Part shown: positions 1 through 10,806 of the stretch, in pieces
Layout: each line of letters begins with the position of its first letter
How positions within the stretch are numbered: the stretch's first letter is position 1
Assembly: GCA_024516035.1 (NCBI GenBank)
Contig: CM044959.1
Span: forward strand, 21,976,741 to 22,040,740
Length of the DNA stretch: 64,000 bases
Source of the DNA: Bactericera cockerelli
Taxonomy: Eukaryota > Arthropoda > Insecta > Hemiptera > Triozidae
Reading direction: 5' to 3'
Position numbers and translations under genes: made by a program
Notes under the pieces: generated by a model
What the model was told of the DNA's origin: nothing
The model's input: only the letters and a program-made list of their open reading frames with translations
The model's database searches: none

Positions 1-196
1 CCAGTTAAAACCTACTGTTTAAAAAAAAAAAAAAAAAAACATTTGTATGGATTGTTCTACGCTTCTGTAATCCTTTTGTAGATGCGTCTCGTTTTTGACT
101 TTTACAGACTCCTCTACTTTTAATTTACAGCGGACTAAAATAAAATTCCGCATCTTTCACCCTAATTTCTGAAATTTGGCGGCTTAGTGGTAGATA

Positions 197-1292
197 TGTT
201 ACGGTAAAAGTACATAATTGGTGATTGTATACAATTACCGGTATTTGTATACAATCACCAAATTCACTGGTAAATGTACGAAATTATTCTCAATTATCTA
301 CTTTTACCGGTAATTGTATACAATAGCCAAGGACCAGCAGTAAAAGTAAGAAAATGAAATGAAAAGAAGAAATAAAACAATTAATTCAAATAGTTTTTCA
401 AGAAGTGTAATTTTATTTTACACTTCTTGTTGTATCTGAATGTTGTAGACGGAAACCACAAAAAGGTCTCTAACATCATATTATGTTAATAATTTATTGA
501 TTAAAAACAAGAGGTTTTTTGCCTGAATTAATACCAAGAAGCAAATTTTGTAAGGCGTTTGTACTATTTGTTTTGACACGACAATCTCTCATGGCACTTG
601 GAATTACATAATTACTTCGGGCCCTGTCAACATCGGGTACTCTTAATTTTACCGTATCACCTACATTTCCAGGAGGAAATCTAACATTTGATGATTTAAA
701 TATTTTCTTCGCTTGCTCTTCAAGGCCTTCCTAAGCATGTGTCCGTTTAATTGCTACAGAATCTTGTGTCTCTGTAATTTCATTAGAAGCTGGTTCTCCT
801 GGAATCAGATTGGGCTCATTCACTGATAGTTGTTCTGGAATTTGTTCTAATAGAAGCTCATTTGCTTCATCCACTTCTGCTTCTTCATTTTCCACGGAAG
901 ACCCGACTGGTTTTCTTCTATTTCTTCCACCAACTCTTCCAAATCTTCTTCAGTTGAAACATTTTCCAGAACATCATTAGGCAGTGATGATGTTTTCAAA
1001 CCAATTTTGGCAGGAACCCCACCAAACATGGCTTTATACGGGCTGCACTTGATTCCACAATGATAAGCTCGGTTCTTGGCGAATTGTATAAATTGAAGAC
1101 CCTCTGATTACTTTGTTTGGTTGTTTTCTTACTTTCACCAAGCTCGTCTGGCGATTGTATACAATTACCGGTTAAAGTAGGAAATAGAGTGTTTTTTAAT
1201 ATTATTTCTTACTTTTACCAAAGACTCCGGTAAATGTATACAATTACCGGTAATTGTGTACAATTACCGAATTATGTACTTTTACCGTAACA
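197..1292 (-). mobile_element. Ginger-like DNA transposon, internally deleted, with TIRs and 4-bp TSD
   Basis: The two ends are inverted copies of each other for about 45 bp, both starting TGTTACGGTAAAAGTACATA. They are flanked by a direct repeat GATA at 193-196 and 1293-1296, which reads as a 4-bp target duplication. Subterminal copies of a palindrome-rich motif (ATTGTATACAAT next to ACCGG) occur near both ends. The interior holds the C-terminal part of an integrase-like gene on the minus strand. TGT...ACA ends, a 4-bp duplication and an rve-type integrase fit the Ginger group of transposons; that class assignment is inference from family knowledge. At 1,096 bp the copy is too short to encode a whole integrase, so it is a deleted, non-autonomous copy. 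Confidence 0.8.
494..1101 (-). pseudogene. Ginger-type integrase, C-terminal fragment (broken)
   Basis: Read on the minus strand, codons before 1029 give GLQFIQFAKNRAYHCGIKCS and then PYKAMFGGVPAKIGL. This matches the end of the integrase catalytic core of the KRAB-A-domain-containing-2-like proteins of animal transposons. An acidic linker rich in E follows, and then a block with RFPPGNVGDTVKLRVPDVDR, the conserved C-terminal domain of the same family. The reading frame shifts once around 895-905. An in-frame TAG lies at 731-733 and the natural stop at 494-496. The upstream catalytic residues are absent and an additional stop lies just upstream of 1101, so no working protein is possible. The family match is from recognition, not a search. 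Confidence 0.75.
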
Positions 1293-1296
1293 GATA

Positions 1297-2723
1297 TACT
1301 CAATTTATAGTCCACAGTCTACGCTCCAAGTGCTACAGAGAACCGACTTTTACTTACCTTTGAAGTATTCGCTTTGAAACAAGATTAAATTTTATAAGAT
1401 CGTGCAGCGTCCGCTCCAATCCACTTAATTTTTAAATACGTGTCACGAAATGATTTCAAGTTTTATGCCTACCATTAAAAAAATCTTTAAAAATCAAGGG
1501 AAATCTCGGCTTTTCAGGTAGTTATGTCATTTAAGTCAATGAACTTTTTTTTCTCCCACAAGCTGCATTGTCATATTTAGGGGTTCTCAAGTTATTCCGA
1601 AATCCCTGTATGGGTATTGATGCAAAACCATTTAGTATTACAAAAGTACAAGCAGTAATGTTGTATCGACATTATAAAGACATTCATCTCCTAGCTAGGT
1701 TTTGATCAGATGACATTTCCGATCCCATGATGCATTGCCCTACTCGATATAATCCCGCGGTTAGTGAACACATCAGCCGAAGTCCATAGGTATACAAATA
1801 CATACATTATACAATAATATTATCTGACCGATTGAGCTTTTACTCGAGTGTTAAAATTAGAACTTTCGTCGAATGGTTCCTGCCCATACTCTTCATAATA
1901 TCTATGAAATTAATAAAGAATCACCGGACCTGTATTGCAAGTATCTCTTGATATAAATCCAATATAATGTATAATTATAAAAAAAAATGCATTCAATCTT
2001 ACTTGCATTGTGCAGCTAGCTCCATTATCCTGGTTTCCTTAGGTCTGAGGATTTTCAAGGTCGGTTTCGAAGGGTCTTTAACCCACATAGAGAATCTGTG
2101 CTCTCTTCAGGACATTCCTCCTGCTGCTAGGCTCCTAATACTCTGCTCTATTTAGTTTTCCTGGTTCTCCAGATCTGGTGTGGGTGGGAAGATTCAAAAC
2201 CGGTTTCCTAAGGATTCCTTGTTAGTCACATCTCTATGTTGTGTTTTCATGTAGCCATGTATTTGTTATGCTTTATGTTATAATGCACTTCTTTGTGTTA
2301 CGTACCTGCATCTTATGCAGCTATTTATATTAGATAAGCCAGATAGATGCACTTGTTGCATTATTTTGAGGATCCTTCTGGAGTTCCCTTTTACTACCGA
2401 AGACCAGTTTATCAGTTCGGTATGGTTTGGGTTCATGGAATAGAGGTGCGTTTTTAATGGTCAATTTTATTACTGGGGTGAGTCAAAATCTTTACTATAG
2501 CGAGGAATCAACCTAATTAAATGTTGGTATTTGAGACCAATAAGATACATTATTAAGACACATTTATTTAGTGTAATTTTAAAGTAGGTATAAGGCTGAT
2601 TGATAATATTAATTTTTGTATCTATTGATTAGACTTTGACAACTATACCTTCCTACTCTTTTCAAGATATACCTAACCCTCTTGACAAGAGAAACCAGTC
2701 AAAAGAATAAGGCTATCATATAT
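1297..2723. other. No gene recognised
   Basis: AT-rich sequence without a recognisable repeat or gene. A 62-codon ORF at 1967-2155 has no family features and is likely chance. Confidence 0.5.
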
Positions 2724-3487
2724 TATACAGGGTGGACCAAAAAAACGTTTACACCCGTTAATGGTAAATTACTGACGACATTTCCAGGCCGGATCTGCAA
2801 TCCGTTTTTTTGGATTCGCCTTTATAACTGCACAAAGTGATTTTTTGCAACTTTCTTAAAAAGTCCGACTTTGGCTTATTCTTCAGGTCAGATCTTTTTT
2901 CCTGTTTAAGATGAGTTGATTCTGAACAATTCTGCAGAAAGCCAACAAAATTTCGATGTTTCTAGCTACACTTTTTTGTTTTTTAAGGTTTGGTTTGGAT
3001 TCTTTTTTGACACCTGAATAGAAAAAAAATTCTCATGTAAGTTTTTTACACTTTGAAACACCTAAGATTTGCCCGAGAAAATTTTGGCACAGACACGGGC
3101 AAGTTTGATAAAAGTTGGCGGCCAACCCAAGGATGCTAAAAAATAATTTTACGAATTTTTATCACGTGATCTTCTGGGAAAACGAACCAGGTAAGTCTCA
3201 AAAAATGATGTTCAAAATCTTAAAAGTGTTGACCGTGTAGGGTCGCCTTGTACTCAAAGAGTAATTAGCTATTTATGTCTGATAATTATTTTCCTTGGAA
3301 TTAATTAAAGGCCAGTCAAATGAATGATTGTTTGTTTCTCGATGATAGTTTTCAATCATATTTTTCTGCATTCTATGAAATATTGTCTTTAACTTCTTGA
3401 GTTTTTTTAGTACAAGTTACATAATTTTATTATTCGGATGCTGAAATGGCAGATATGCATTTAGCATATGGAGCTGCCAACAGGAAC

Positions 3488-3688
3488 ATTTGGAATCACG
3501 TGAAAAACATAGTTTACGAAATACCAGTGGAGACGCAAGAGTAGCAGAATCTGGTAGCAAGAATCCTGTTGGCATTCGATGACCTGACAGAAAAACCTGG
3601 AATCTTCCGCAACATTCGACGGAACATGATGAAGAGGTTCAACCTTTGCATCCAGGAAGGTGGACGCCACTTCCAACAGTTCCTCTGA
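3488..3688 (+). pseudogene. Tc1/mariner-type (DDE_3) transposase C-terminus, broken
   Basis: The frame reads IWNHVKNIVYEIPVETQE, an internal TAG, then NLVARILLAFDDLTEKPGIF and ends GGRHFQQFL followed by TGA at 3686-3688. The order W-x-H-V-K, the 'PVET' stretch, 'LVARI' and a final 'GGxHFxQFL' are typical of the last 70 residues of DDE_3-family transposases found in insect genomes. The catalytic D, D and D/E region is missing, because the left TIR ends only about 300 bp upstream. One stop interrupts the fragment. The gene is a remnant of the surrounding element. Confidence 0.7.
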
Positions 3689-3702
3689 GGGAATTGAGAA
3701 GG

Positions 3703-3751
3703 GAGAGAGAGATAGAGAGAGAGAAAGAGAAAGAGATAGAGCGAGAGAGCG

Positions 3752-3789
<38 letters not shown>
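3703..3789. repeat. (GA)n microsatellite
   Basis: Imperfect GA/GAAA repeats start just after the transposase stop codon, inside the 2726-5253 element. The serine-leucine ORF seen on the other strand is a by-product of the repeat. Confidence 0.9.
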
Positions 3790-3790
<1 letters not shown>

Positions 3791-3918
3791 CAAGAAGGTA
3801 AAAGGTAGAGGGACAGTTCTGAGTTAGAACTAAGGTACTAAAGTCACCATCGGTTTCAAAAACTTGTGTGAGGAGAATCCATAGTGTGTACTATGGCTAA
3901 ATAAAAAATGGCAACAGT

Positions 3919-4030
3919 CCTTTTTATTTTGTAGTCATGGATATTTTGCTGGCTCTGGCTTTCGGACCCGGGTGGGATATTCCGCATGGCAAGTGACTAG
4001 CTTACCACTGAGCTAATCGTGCGCTTCGCA
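3919..4030 (-). mobile_element. tRNA-SINE family A, internally deleted copy
   Basis: On the minus strand it begins with a tRNA-like head (GCGCACGATTAGCTCAGTGG, A box) and a weak B box (ACCCGGGTCCGAA), and ends with the family tail CATGACTACAAAATAAAAAG. The body between head and tail seen in the full copy at 27474-27794 is missing. It lies within the long-TIR element. Confidence 0.6.
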
Positions 4031-4536
4031 TTGAACATACTAACACAATTTTTTTTTTTTTTTTTTTAATACCTACCTTTTTGTTTATATCACAATAGTA
4101 TAAAACATAATAAAGACTGCAAAAGTTTATTAATTTTACAAAATATTATCTTGTTTTTTTTTCAAGACTTCTATTAAGAATGGGCAATCGGTAAATATTT
4201 GTTATTTAATTAGTTTTGTTTATGATAGAAGAACCTACCTACATATTTACCTGGATTTATTTCATAAACTCTTTTTTCGTTTGGAAAAATCGCTAGTTTT
4301 TTTTCTTTCGTAGGGAAGCATAAGAAAAACCATCCTTACATTATCAAGGCAGTCTCTCAGGGGCTTACATGAATAATAATTATGTGTACCTATTGTTATA
4401 CCAATAGTATCAGATATAACTCAATTTACAGATGGTATTACCCAAAAAAAAAACCATAAGTTGCTGGTGTTACAACAAGTCAGATACAGGTATGAATAAA
4501 ATATTCCATCAGATTATTTTGATAATCAAAAAAATA

Positions 4537-4608
4537 ATGACCGCCGAGATTTGAACCTCGGTCATTCGACTAACACTCTAAGTACTACCACATCTAGCTA
4601 ACACCACA
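4537..4608 (-). mobile_element. tRNA-like SINE head
   Basis: The minus strand reads as a tRNA-like sequence with a B box GAGGTTCAAATCTCGG and a plausible A-box region (TTAGCTAGATGTGGTAG), then runs into a poly-T tract. It does not fold as a clean tRNA and is probably a SINE head inserted in the surrounding transposon. Confidence 0.45.
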
Positions 4609-5255
4609 GACAATCTGAAGAGCACGAAAATTATCATTTGAATTTTCCGAAACTGGCTGATGGATGCATGTGAGACCGCGGTATTCAAAAAAAGCAATGT
4701 AAACAATTTTTGTAAACAATAAAAGACGCCCTTACACAGTCTACAGCTAGAAAACTCTTAGGATTTTTGAAGAGTTTTTGGCAAACATCTAATAATTTTT
4801 CCCAGAAGATCACGTGATAAAAAATCGTAAAATTATTTTTTAGCATCCTCGGGGCGGCCGCCAACTTTTATCAAACTTGCCTGTGTCTGTGCCAAGATTT
4901 GTTCGGACAAATGTCGAGTGTTTTATTTAGTAAAAAAGTTTTTTCGTGTGTTTTTTTCTGTTCAGGTGTAAAAAAATATGACAAACCAAACCGTAAAAAA
5001 CAAAGTAGTGTAACTAGAAATATCGAAATTTTGTTGCCTTTCAGCAGAATTGTTCAGAATCAACTCATCTTAAACAGGAAAAAAGATCTGACCTGAAGAA
5101 TAAGCCAAAGTCGGACTTTTTAAGAAAGTTGCAAAAAATCACTTTGTGCAGTTATAAAGGCGAATCCGAAAAAACGGATTGCAGATCCGGCCTGGAAATA
5201 TCATCAGTAATCTACCATTAACGGGTGTAAACGTTTTTTTGGTCCACCCTGTATA

Positions 5256-6431
5256 CCGTGAGAACTGCTTTCCCCAATAAGTCGAGAAAGGTTGGTTCGA
5301 ATTCTTATGTTATAAGTTCCACACGTAACAGGCGTTGTGATATATTCATAGATTTTAGCTTGATGAATATTTAACAAATCAACAACCATGAGAGATCAAC
5401 TGTATGCTTTCTGCAAAATGATGACTAGCCTTTAGCAGTCCAAAATGAAAAGACAAAGCATGATTTTTTAGAATATTTTATTGTTATTTATATGTTTTAT
5501 TTCTATCTTTTTGTATGACATACATGTAAGTAATTAATTATCTACGTTTATATTTTGATTACATATGTGTTCATAAGTTATAAATGGAGGAGGAAAGAGA
5601 TAGAGAGAGGGACGGGAAATGAGAATAAATTATTGTGCAACTGAAATTTCAAACTAAAAGGAGATTATGATTGAAAACAAGTAGAACTCTACTCGCAAAG
5701 GCCCAAAATATTATTCATTCTCTCTCTCTTTCTCTCTCTCTTATACTCTTTTCTATACTTCTCTTTTTTTTACGTACATCATCCAAATTTTCTTATGAGG
5801 ACCCAAAGTATTTCTCTCTCTCTCTCTCTCTGTCTGTCTCTCTCTCTCTTGCACTTTGCTATAGGTACATATACTTTTCTTTTTTTTACGTGCATCCTTT
5901 TCATTTTTCTCACAGTTTCATCCAATCATCCGCTCTGTCTTTTCTCCCTCCTTTGAGTGTGTGTGAGGTGCGAGAGGAATTATCACTGAACGTGGGACTT
6001 TGGAGAAGTTATTGTGCAACTAGAATCTAAAACTGCCAGGAGAACATGAGACAGAACGAGTTGAAATTTTCCTTTCTCAAAGGCTGTGGAACCTTTGCAA
6101 CCAATTTTTGTTCCGTTGATCCAAATGGCCGGTTCTAGTAACCCTTAACTATCATGATGATTTTTGTTACACTCCAGACATGGTGAGGTCTCCCACGACC
6201 CCAAAATATAAATCTTATTGTTAGGATAAATTTAAATGATATTGATATTATTTTAGTAAAACTGATGCAAAATATTCAGGAAATCGTTAGGACCATCATA
6301 AAGAGAAATTGAAAGCTCTCTGATCAGGTGTCGCTATTCATAAGCTTGAATTCCACCCCCTCCCCCCACCCCCCACCGGGCAGCCTCGGAGCTCACAACA
6401 TGTAAAAAATATTACCCACATCAAGTCAAGG
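5256..6431. other. No gene; pyrimidine-rich tracts
   Basis: Contains (TC)n tracts at about 5716-5755 and 5813-5850, which create serine-leucine ORFs without meaning, and a C-rich stretch near 6352-6380. Nothing else is recognised. Confidence 0.6.
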
Positions 6432-6439
6432 AGTCTGGC

Positions 6440-6697
6440 CAGGCGCGGCGGGTGGGAAAATTTTTTGGGGGTGCTATCACATAAACCAGACTAAAATGGA
6501 ATTAGATAGTCGTTCTTTCAGTATCTAAAGAGTTCGAGTTTGTTTAACATACCAATTTTAATAAGTATGCATTCATTATTCTAGAAATTTGTGACGATTT
6601 TCATTGTGTACGAGCTAGGACTTGAGAAAATCCTTTCACTTTCTCTTTTGTCTGGCGGTGCTGCAGTTCCGCAGCTCCTTAGCACCGGCCGCGCCTG
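6440..6697. mobile_element. hAT-type MITE, 258 bp, 8-bp TSD
   Basis: The left end CAGGCGCGGCGGGTG and the reverse complement of the right end CAGGCGCGGCCGGTG match at 14 of 15 bases. Both sides carry AGTCTGGC (6432-6439 and 6698-6705), an 8-bp direct repeat as expected for hAT target duplications. There is no coding capacity. Confidence 0.85.
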
Positions 6698-6821
6698 AGT
6701 CTGGCCAAGGTTCATGATATCTGGACGATGGGCCTAACAAATACATTACTGTTAGTTCACTATGATATAGTATTTCCAGCTTAAATCAAGATTCAGCACA
6801 TTTTCAATGTTTCTTTATAAG

Positions 6822-6889
6822 GAAGAGAGAGAGAGAGAGAGAGACAGAGAGAGAGTGTGTGTGTGTGAGAGAGACAGTGAGAGAGAGAA
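6822..6889. repeat. (GA)n/(GT)n microsatellite
   Basis: Compound GA and GT repeats. The minus-strand ORF over it is low complexity. Confidence 0.85.
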
Positions 6890-7166
6890 CTGCAAACGAA
6901 CATTGACAATCGGTCGGGTGGGTGGACAAATTCTCCTATAAGGCAACTGAATAAAAAAAGAACATAAATTTTTGAACCACAAATATTTCTGTTCTCTCTT
7001 TTTATTTCCCTTTTGAATTTTGCCGCCGATCTCTTTAGGTTTTGTCAAACCAAACAACAATAATACCTATGCGAGATTCATGTGAGCATTGTTCCCATTA
7101 CTCAAACCTGGGGTCACTTGGCCTGGTCTGGGTAAGAGGGAACTGGACATGAAACAGATCAACATA

Positions 7167-7517
7167 TTACACCACACACACACACACACCCACCCACCCA
7201 CACCACATACACACACCCATCCACACACCCATCCACACACCCATCCACACCACCACACACACACACCACACACACACACATCACACACACATACACACAC
7301 ATCACCACCACACACACACACCACCCACCCACACACACATACACACACCCATCACACACCACACACACACCACACACACCACCACACACACATACACACA
7401 CACACACACCACACCACACAAACCACACACACACCACACACACACCACCACCCCATCCACAACACACACATCCACACACACACATCCACACACACACATC
7501 CACACACACACACATCA

Positions 7518-7600
<83 letters not shown>
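7167..7600. repeat. Large (CA)n microsatellite with CCA and CCATC variants
   Basis: About 430 bp of CA repeats. They are interrupted in the first half by ACCA, CCACCC and CCATCCACAC variants and are pure toward the right end (about 7523-7599). Histidine-threonine and cysteine-valine ORFs on both strands are artefacts of the repeat. Confidence 0.95.
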
Positions 7601-7671
7601 CCATCATCACTGTAAATTTCAAAATCCCGAGCCAAATCTATCATAGCGGATATTGATAATGTAGCAAACTT

Positions 7672-8165
7672 GCCCATATTTCGAGAACGGTTTTTCAGAA
7701 TATGGCAACAAAGGGCTCAAATAAAATCATGTGATGTTCTCAGACAGTTTTTACAATAAAAATATAGGTCCTCGCGATAACTTTTAAGTTCCGTGCTGGA
7801 ATCTGTAAAAAAAACGTGAAAAGTCTGAAAAAAATGGTCGAAATTTCGAATTTTCTGGTTTCTATCTCGAGAACGGTACATCAGAATGTGGCCTAATATG
7901 AATTAAATGAAAGCTAGTTTTGTCTAATGTGTTATTAAATAATAAAAAATATAGGTCCTCGCGACAAATTTTAAGTTCCGCGCTGGAATCTGCTAAAAAA
8001 CGTGAAAAGTCTAAAAAAAAGGTCGAAATTTCGAACATTCTGGCTTATATCTCCAGAACGGTACGTCAGAATGTGGCCTAAAATGAATTAAATGAACGCT
8101 AATTTTGTCTTATGTGTTATTAAATAATAAAAAATATAGGTCCTCGCGATAGATTTCAAGTTCCA
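7672..8165. repeat. Tandem repeat, about 185 bp x 2.7
   Basis: The motif TCGAGAACGGTNNNTCAGAA recurs at 7681, 7867 and 8052, giving periods of 186 and 185 bp. Each unit also carries AAAATATAGGTCCTCGCGA and a TTAAGTTCC/TTTCAAGTTCC block. The repeats abut a Helitron-like 5' end on the minus strand (8413) and may be part of that element. Confidence 0.8.
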
Positions 8166-8191
8166 GGGCAAAGACTGTCTTAAAATCGGAC

Positions 8192-8413
8192 CCTTCCTCA
8201 AGGAAATACTTGAGGAAGGTCATAACTCAAGGACAGTTTGGAATTTCGGACTTTTGATAATTTTCCTGGTATTTTCCGGCAATTTTACTTGGGGTCATCT
8301 CTCATCAATTTTTTGCTATCTCTTACCGTTTCGCCTAAACAATTCCGGACACACAAAGATACAAAGATACAAAGATACAAAGCCCGTCCATATTTCTCAT
8401 TTATATATAGAGA
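8192..8413 (-). mobile_element. Helitron-like 5' part, minus orientation
   Basis: On the minus strand the sequence begins TCTCTATATATAAATGAG at 8413, next to a T at 8414. It continues with TCCGGAATTGTTTAGGCGAA, a block shared with the complete Helitron at 18798-19061. A perfect 11-bp hairpin (CCTTCCTCAAG, 8192-8202, against CTTGAGGAAGG, 8209-8219) lies further in. No 3' hairpin plus CTAG end was found before the CA repeat, so the far limit is unknown and may include the 185-bp tandem array. Confidence 0.55.
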
Positions 8414-9520
8414 TAATCATCAAGTAAATATTTTATTAATTTTTTTTTTTTATGGAATTGCCCATTATGTATAAATATTTGAATATAGTGGTTATCATCA
8501 GCCATTTGTTTTGGTATAACCCTTCCATTCATAAATATGTCCATTGACGATTATGCAATTGAGCTTAAAAATCAAACAACAAGTCATCACAGAAGTCTCA
8601 TCATACCAAATTTCATCTTGTTAGCCATTGTCACTCTTAAACTGTTTGTCTAAGAATTTTAAGGTATAAATTTTCTGTTTCATCATTAATATTTAAGGTT
8701 TATGAAACACTATAATAAATAATTACTATAACCAAAAATTGCCGTTGAACGTTCGTATTCAAATTTTCCCCACCGTCAGCACAAGATTTTTTATCTTTTG
8801 AAGGGTATACCCTCTTTATTTGTTGAAGATGTTTATTTGTGAAATAGAAATACATGGAAACTTAAAAAATAAATAAAATAGTATGTTGTACAAAATAAGT
8901 TTCAATACTTTTTTGTAATTTGTAATTTTGTAATTTATTTGCATTAATAATTGTACATACTCGTAATAGGTATAATAGGTAACTTATATTTAATGCGACT
9001 ACCCCACACTTAGGGGATGCAATCCTCTTGTTTACCCTATGGACTCTAGTTACCCCATCTTGACATACTTGAAAAGTCCTCAATTTTTTTCTACTTGTTC
9101 ATACGCGGTCGTGTAATGGTATCCTTATCCTTCACAGGACACCGCCGCCTCTCCGCCCGAATATCAGATCAGAGAACCCCATTCAGGCTCGAGCTATGTT
9201 TATTGTTTACGAATTTATCGTCCCAGTCAAATTCTTGTCTAATTGTCTCCACGACTCTAATATCTTTCTTCTGGTTAGACGCTTGGCGGCGAGTACTGAG
9301 GTAAGTACATATTATACATAGGTACATACCTAACTGTGATACCTGGGTTGTCAAGTGTTGACGTGCGGACTCCTCAGTACTAGCAGTCATCTGAATCATC
9401 CAGTGGCTATAGCTACAGCGTGACAGGACACGGAAGGAGCCCAGAATCAGTGTTCTGTGTTCTGGGTTCAATCGAAAAAGTTCAATACCCGTATCAATCC
9501 TTTACCACCAACTCTTGACA
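8414..9520. other. No gene recognised
   Basis: AT-rich. Overlapping ORFs near 9095-9471 on both strands show no domain or signal and are likely chance. Confidence 0.5.
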
Positions 9521-9537
9521 TAATATAACACATGGAC

Positions 9538-9690
9538 CGACCTCAGTAGCTTGATCGATAAGGCGGCGGACTTGTAAACTGGAGGTCGGTGGTTCAAGTC
9601 CCGCTTTCAGCGTAGATTTAGTAGAGCGAGTTTGAGTAGTTGTGATATCACGAAAGTGATTAACACAAATATGAAAACTTAACTAACTTT
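9538..9690 (+). mobile_element. tRNA-SINE family F with 17-bp TSD
   Basis: Starts with a tRNA-Thr(TGT)-like head: A box TAGCTTGATCGATAAGG, a loop with CTTGTAA, and B box GGTTCAAGTCC. The body TTTAGTAGAGCGAGTTTGAG follows. Identical direct repeats TAATATAACACATGGAC flank it at 9521-9537 and 9691-9707, the target duplication of a young retroposition. Related minus-strand copies are at 27842-27945 and 40915-41020. Confidence 0.85.
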
Positions 9691-9777
9691 TAATATAACA
9701 CATGGACTTGGGTTAAGGTCTAATTCACAGTTCGCATGACCTTAGCTACGTGACTTGTTAGCTTGAAAGACAATATC

Positions 9778-10000
9778 GTAAGCCAGCGTCGATGGCACGT
9801 TGATGCTAGTTCTCGTCAGACCAGTGAAGTTAAGCAAGGCCAAGCGAGGTCAGGACATGGAGGTAATGGCTATCAAAATGTATGAGAGGTGACCACTCAA
9901 ATCCGTACCCTCGTGATGCTGGTTATCCCCGACCCAACTCAGTCTGGTTGAGTTTAATATGGAAAGCTGGTTTGGAGGGTAAAAAACCACGTCTCAAATC
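9778..10000 (+). mobile_element. 5S-rRNA-derived SINE
   Basis: After the family start (AAGCCAGCGTCGATGGC) comes a 5S-like block GTTCTCGTCAGACC, then GAAGTTAAGC, which is the internal promoter region of 5S rRNA genes, and a diverged GGTCAGGACATGGA. The copy is diverged and truncated at its 3' side compared with the copy at 53537-53805. Confidence 0.75.
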
Positions 10001-10606
10001 ACCAAAAATCTTAGAGACCCAAATGTCAAGGAGATAAAAGAAGAGATAAAAGATAATTATGTATGTACTTGACCAAGTTTTATTATAAATTAATGATTAT
10101 TTTTTCCCAGAGTACGTTCAAGCATTTTCAGTGAAAAATCAATGTGGCATGATTTTTTTACTGGTTCGAGCCTCCGCTAGTAAGAGGGAAGTGCGCCACA
10201 CCACACAACACCACACCGCAAGGTATAACACCCACAACAATATTCAAATTCATTCCCAATACAGACAGAACAAAACTCATCGTGTTAGAAAAGCAGTTAT
10301 AAAATATTATTTTATTTACATATTCAATTTGACGTTGGACATGCCTTCGCATGGACAGGACCATACCTACAGCAATAGACAGGGTAGAGACTGCTGCGAG
10401 TACTTGGTTAAGATTGACGCTTTTCAGGCATTTTTCCGTGTTTCAAGGGGTGTTGAATTTTAGAAAGGAACCGAAGGTTCTAAAATCTGTCGAAATAAAT
10501 TTTCAAATTTTGTTTCAAATTCCACGTCAACACCAATTGAAGTTAGTTGATTGTTTATTAGAGTATCGCTCCAACTCCATCTCAAAAGAAGAAATCTAGG
10601 TAAATT

Positions 10607-10645
<39 letters not shown>

Positions 10646-10790
10646 AAATCATCCTGTTATTCACCAATAAAAATGTTCAAAATCACAAATACTATGTACC
10701 TACTGTGTCTTCAGGCAAACGTCACGAGATGTCAGTTGTGATAAATGAATTCAACGTGTATTATTTTATTATTATTATTGTGAGGTAAAT
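10001..10790. other. No gene; poly-A tract
   Basis: A run of about 33 A at 10611-10643 may mark the tail of an unrecognised retroposon. ORFs at 10131-10463 and 10351-10599 have no recognisable content. Confidence 0.5.
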
Positions 10791-10806
10791 CTGGGTTGTT
10801 TGTACG

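Larger units (their letters stand above)
2726..5253 (+). mobile_element. Long-TIR, TA-target transposon with DDE transposase remnant
   Basis: The ends are inverted repeats of about 457 bp (2726-3182 and 4797-5253). Each starts TACAGGGTGGACCAAAAAAA and stops at the motif TTTTCCCAGAAGATC read outside-in. TA dinucleotides at 2724-2725 and 5254-5255 fit a TA target duplication. The 1.6-kb interior contains the C-terminal end of a Tc1/mariner-type transposase (3488-3688), a GA microsatellite and two tRNA-SINE pieces. TA duplication and the transposase remnant both point to the Tc1/mariner superfamily, although arms this long are unusual there. The element is dead: only about 67 codons of the transposase remain. 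Confidence 0.75.

Noticed and set aside
3461..3793. 110-codon Ser/Leu-rich minus ORF
   Set aside because: It reads the GA repeat and the antisense of the transposase remnant.
7089..7646. 185-codon His/Thr/Pro-rich ORF and Cys/Val-rich ORFs on the other strand
   Set aside because: They translate the CA microsatellite; every frame is open because the repeat lacks stop codons.
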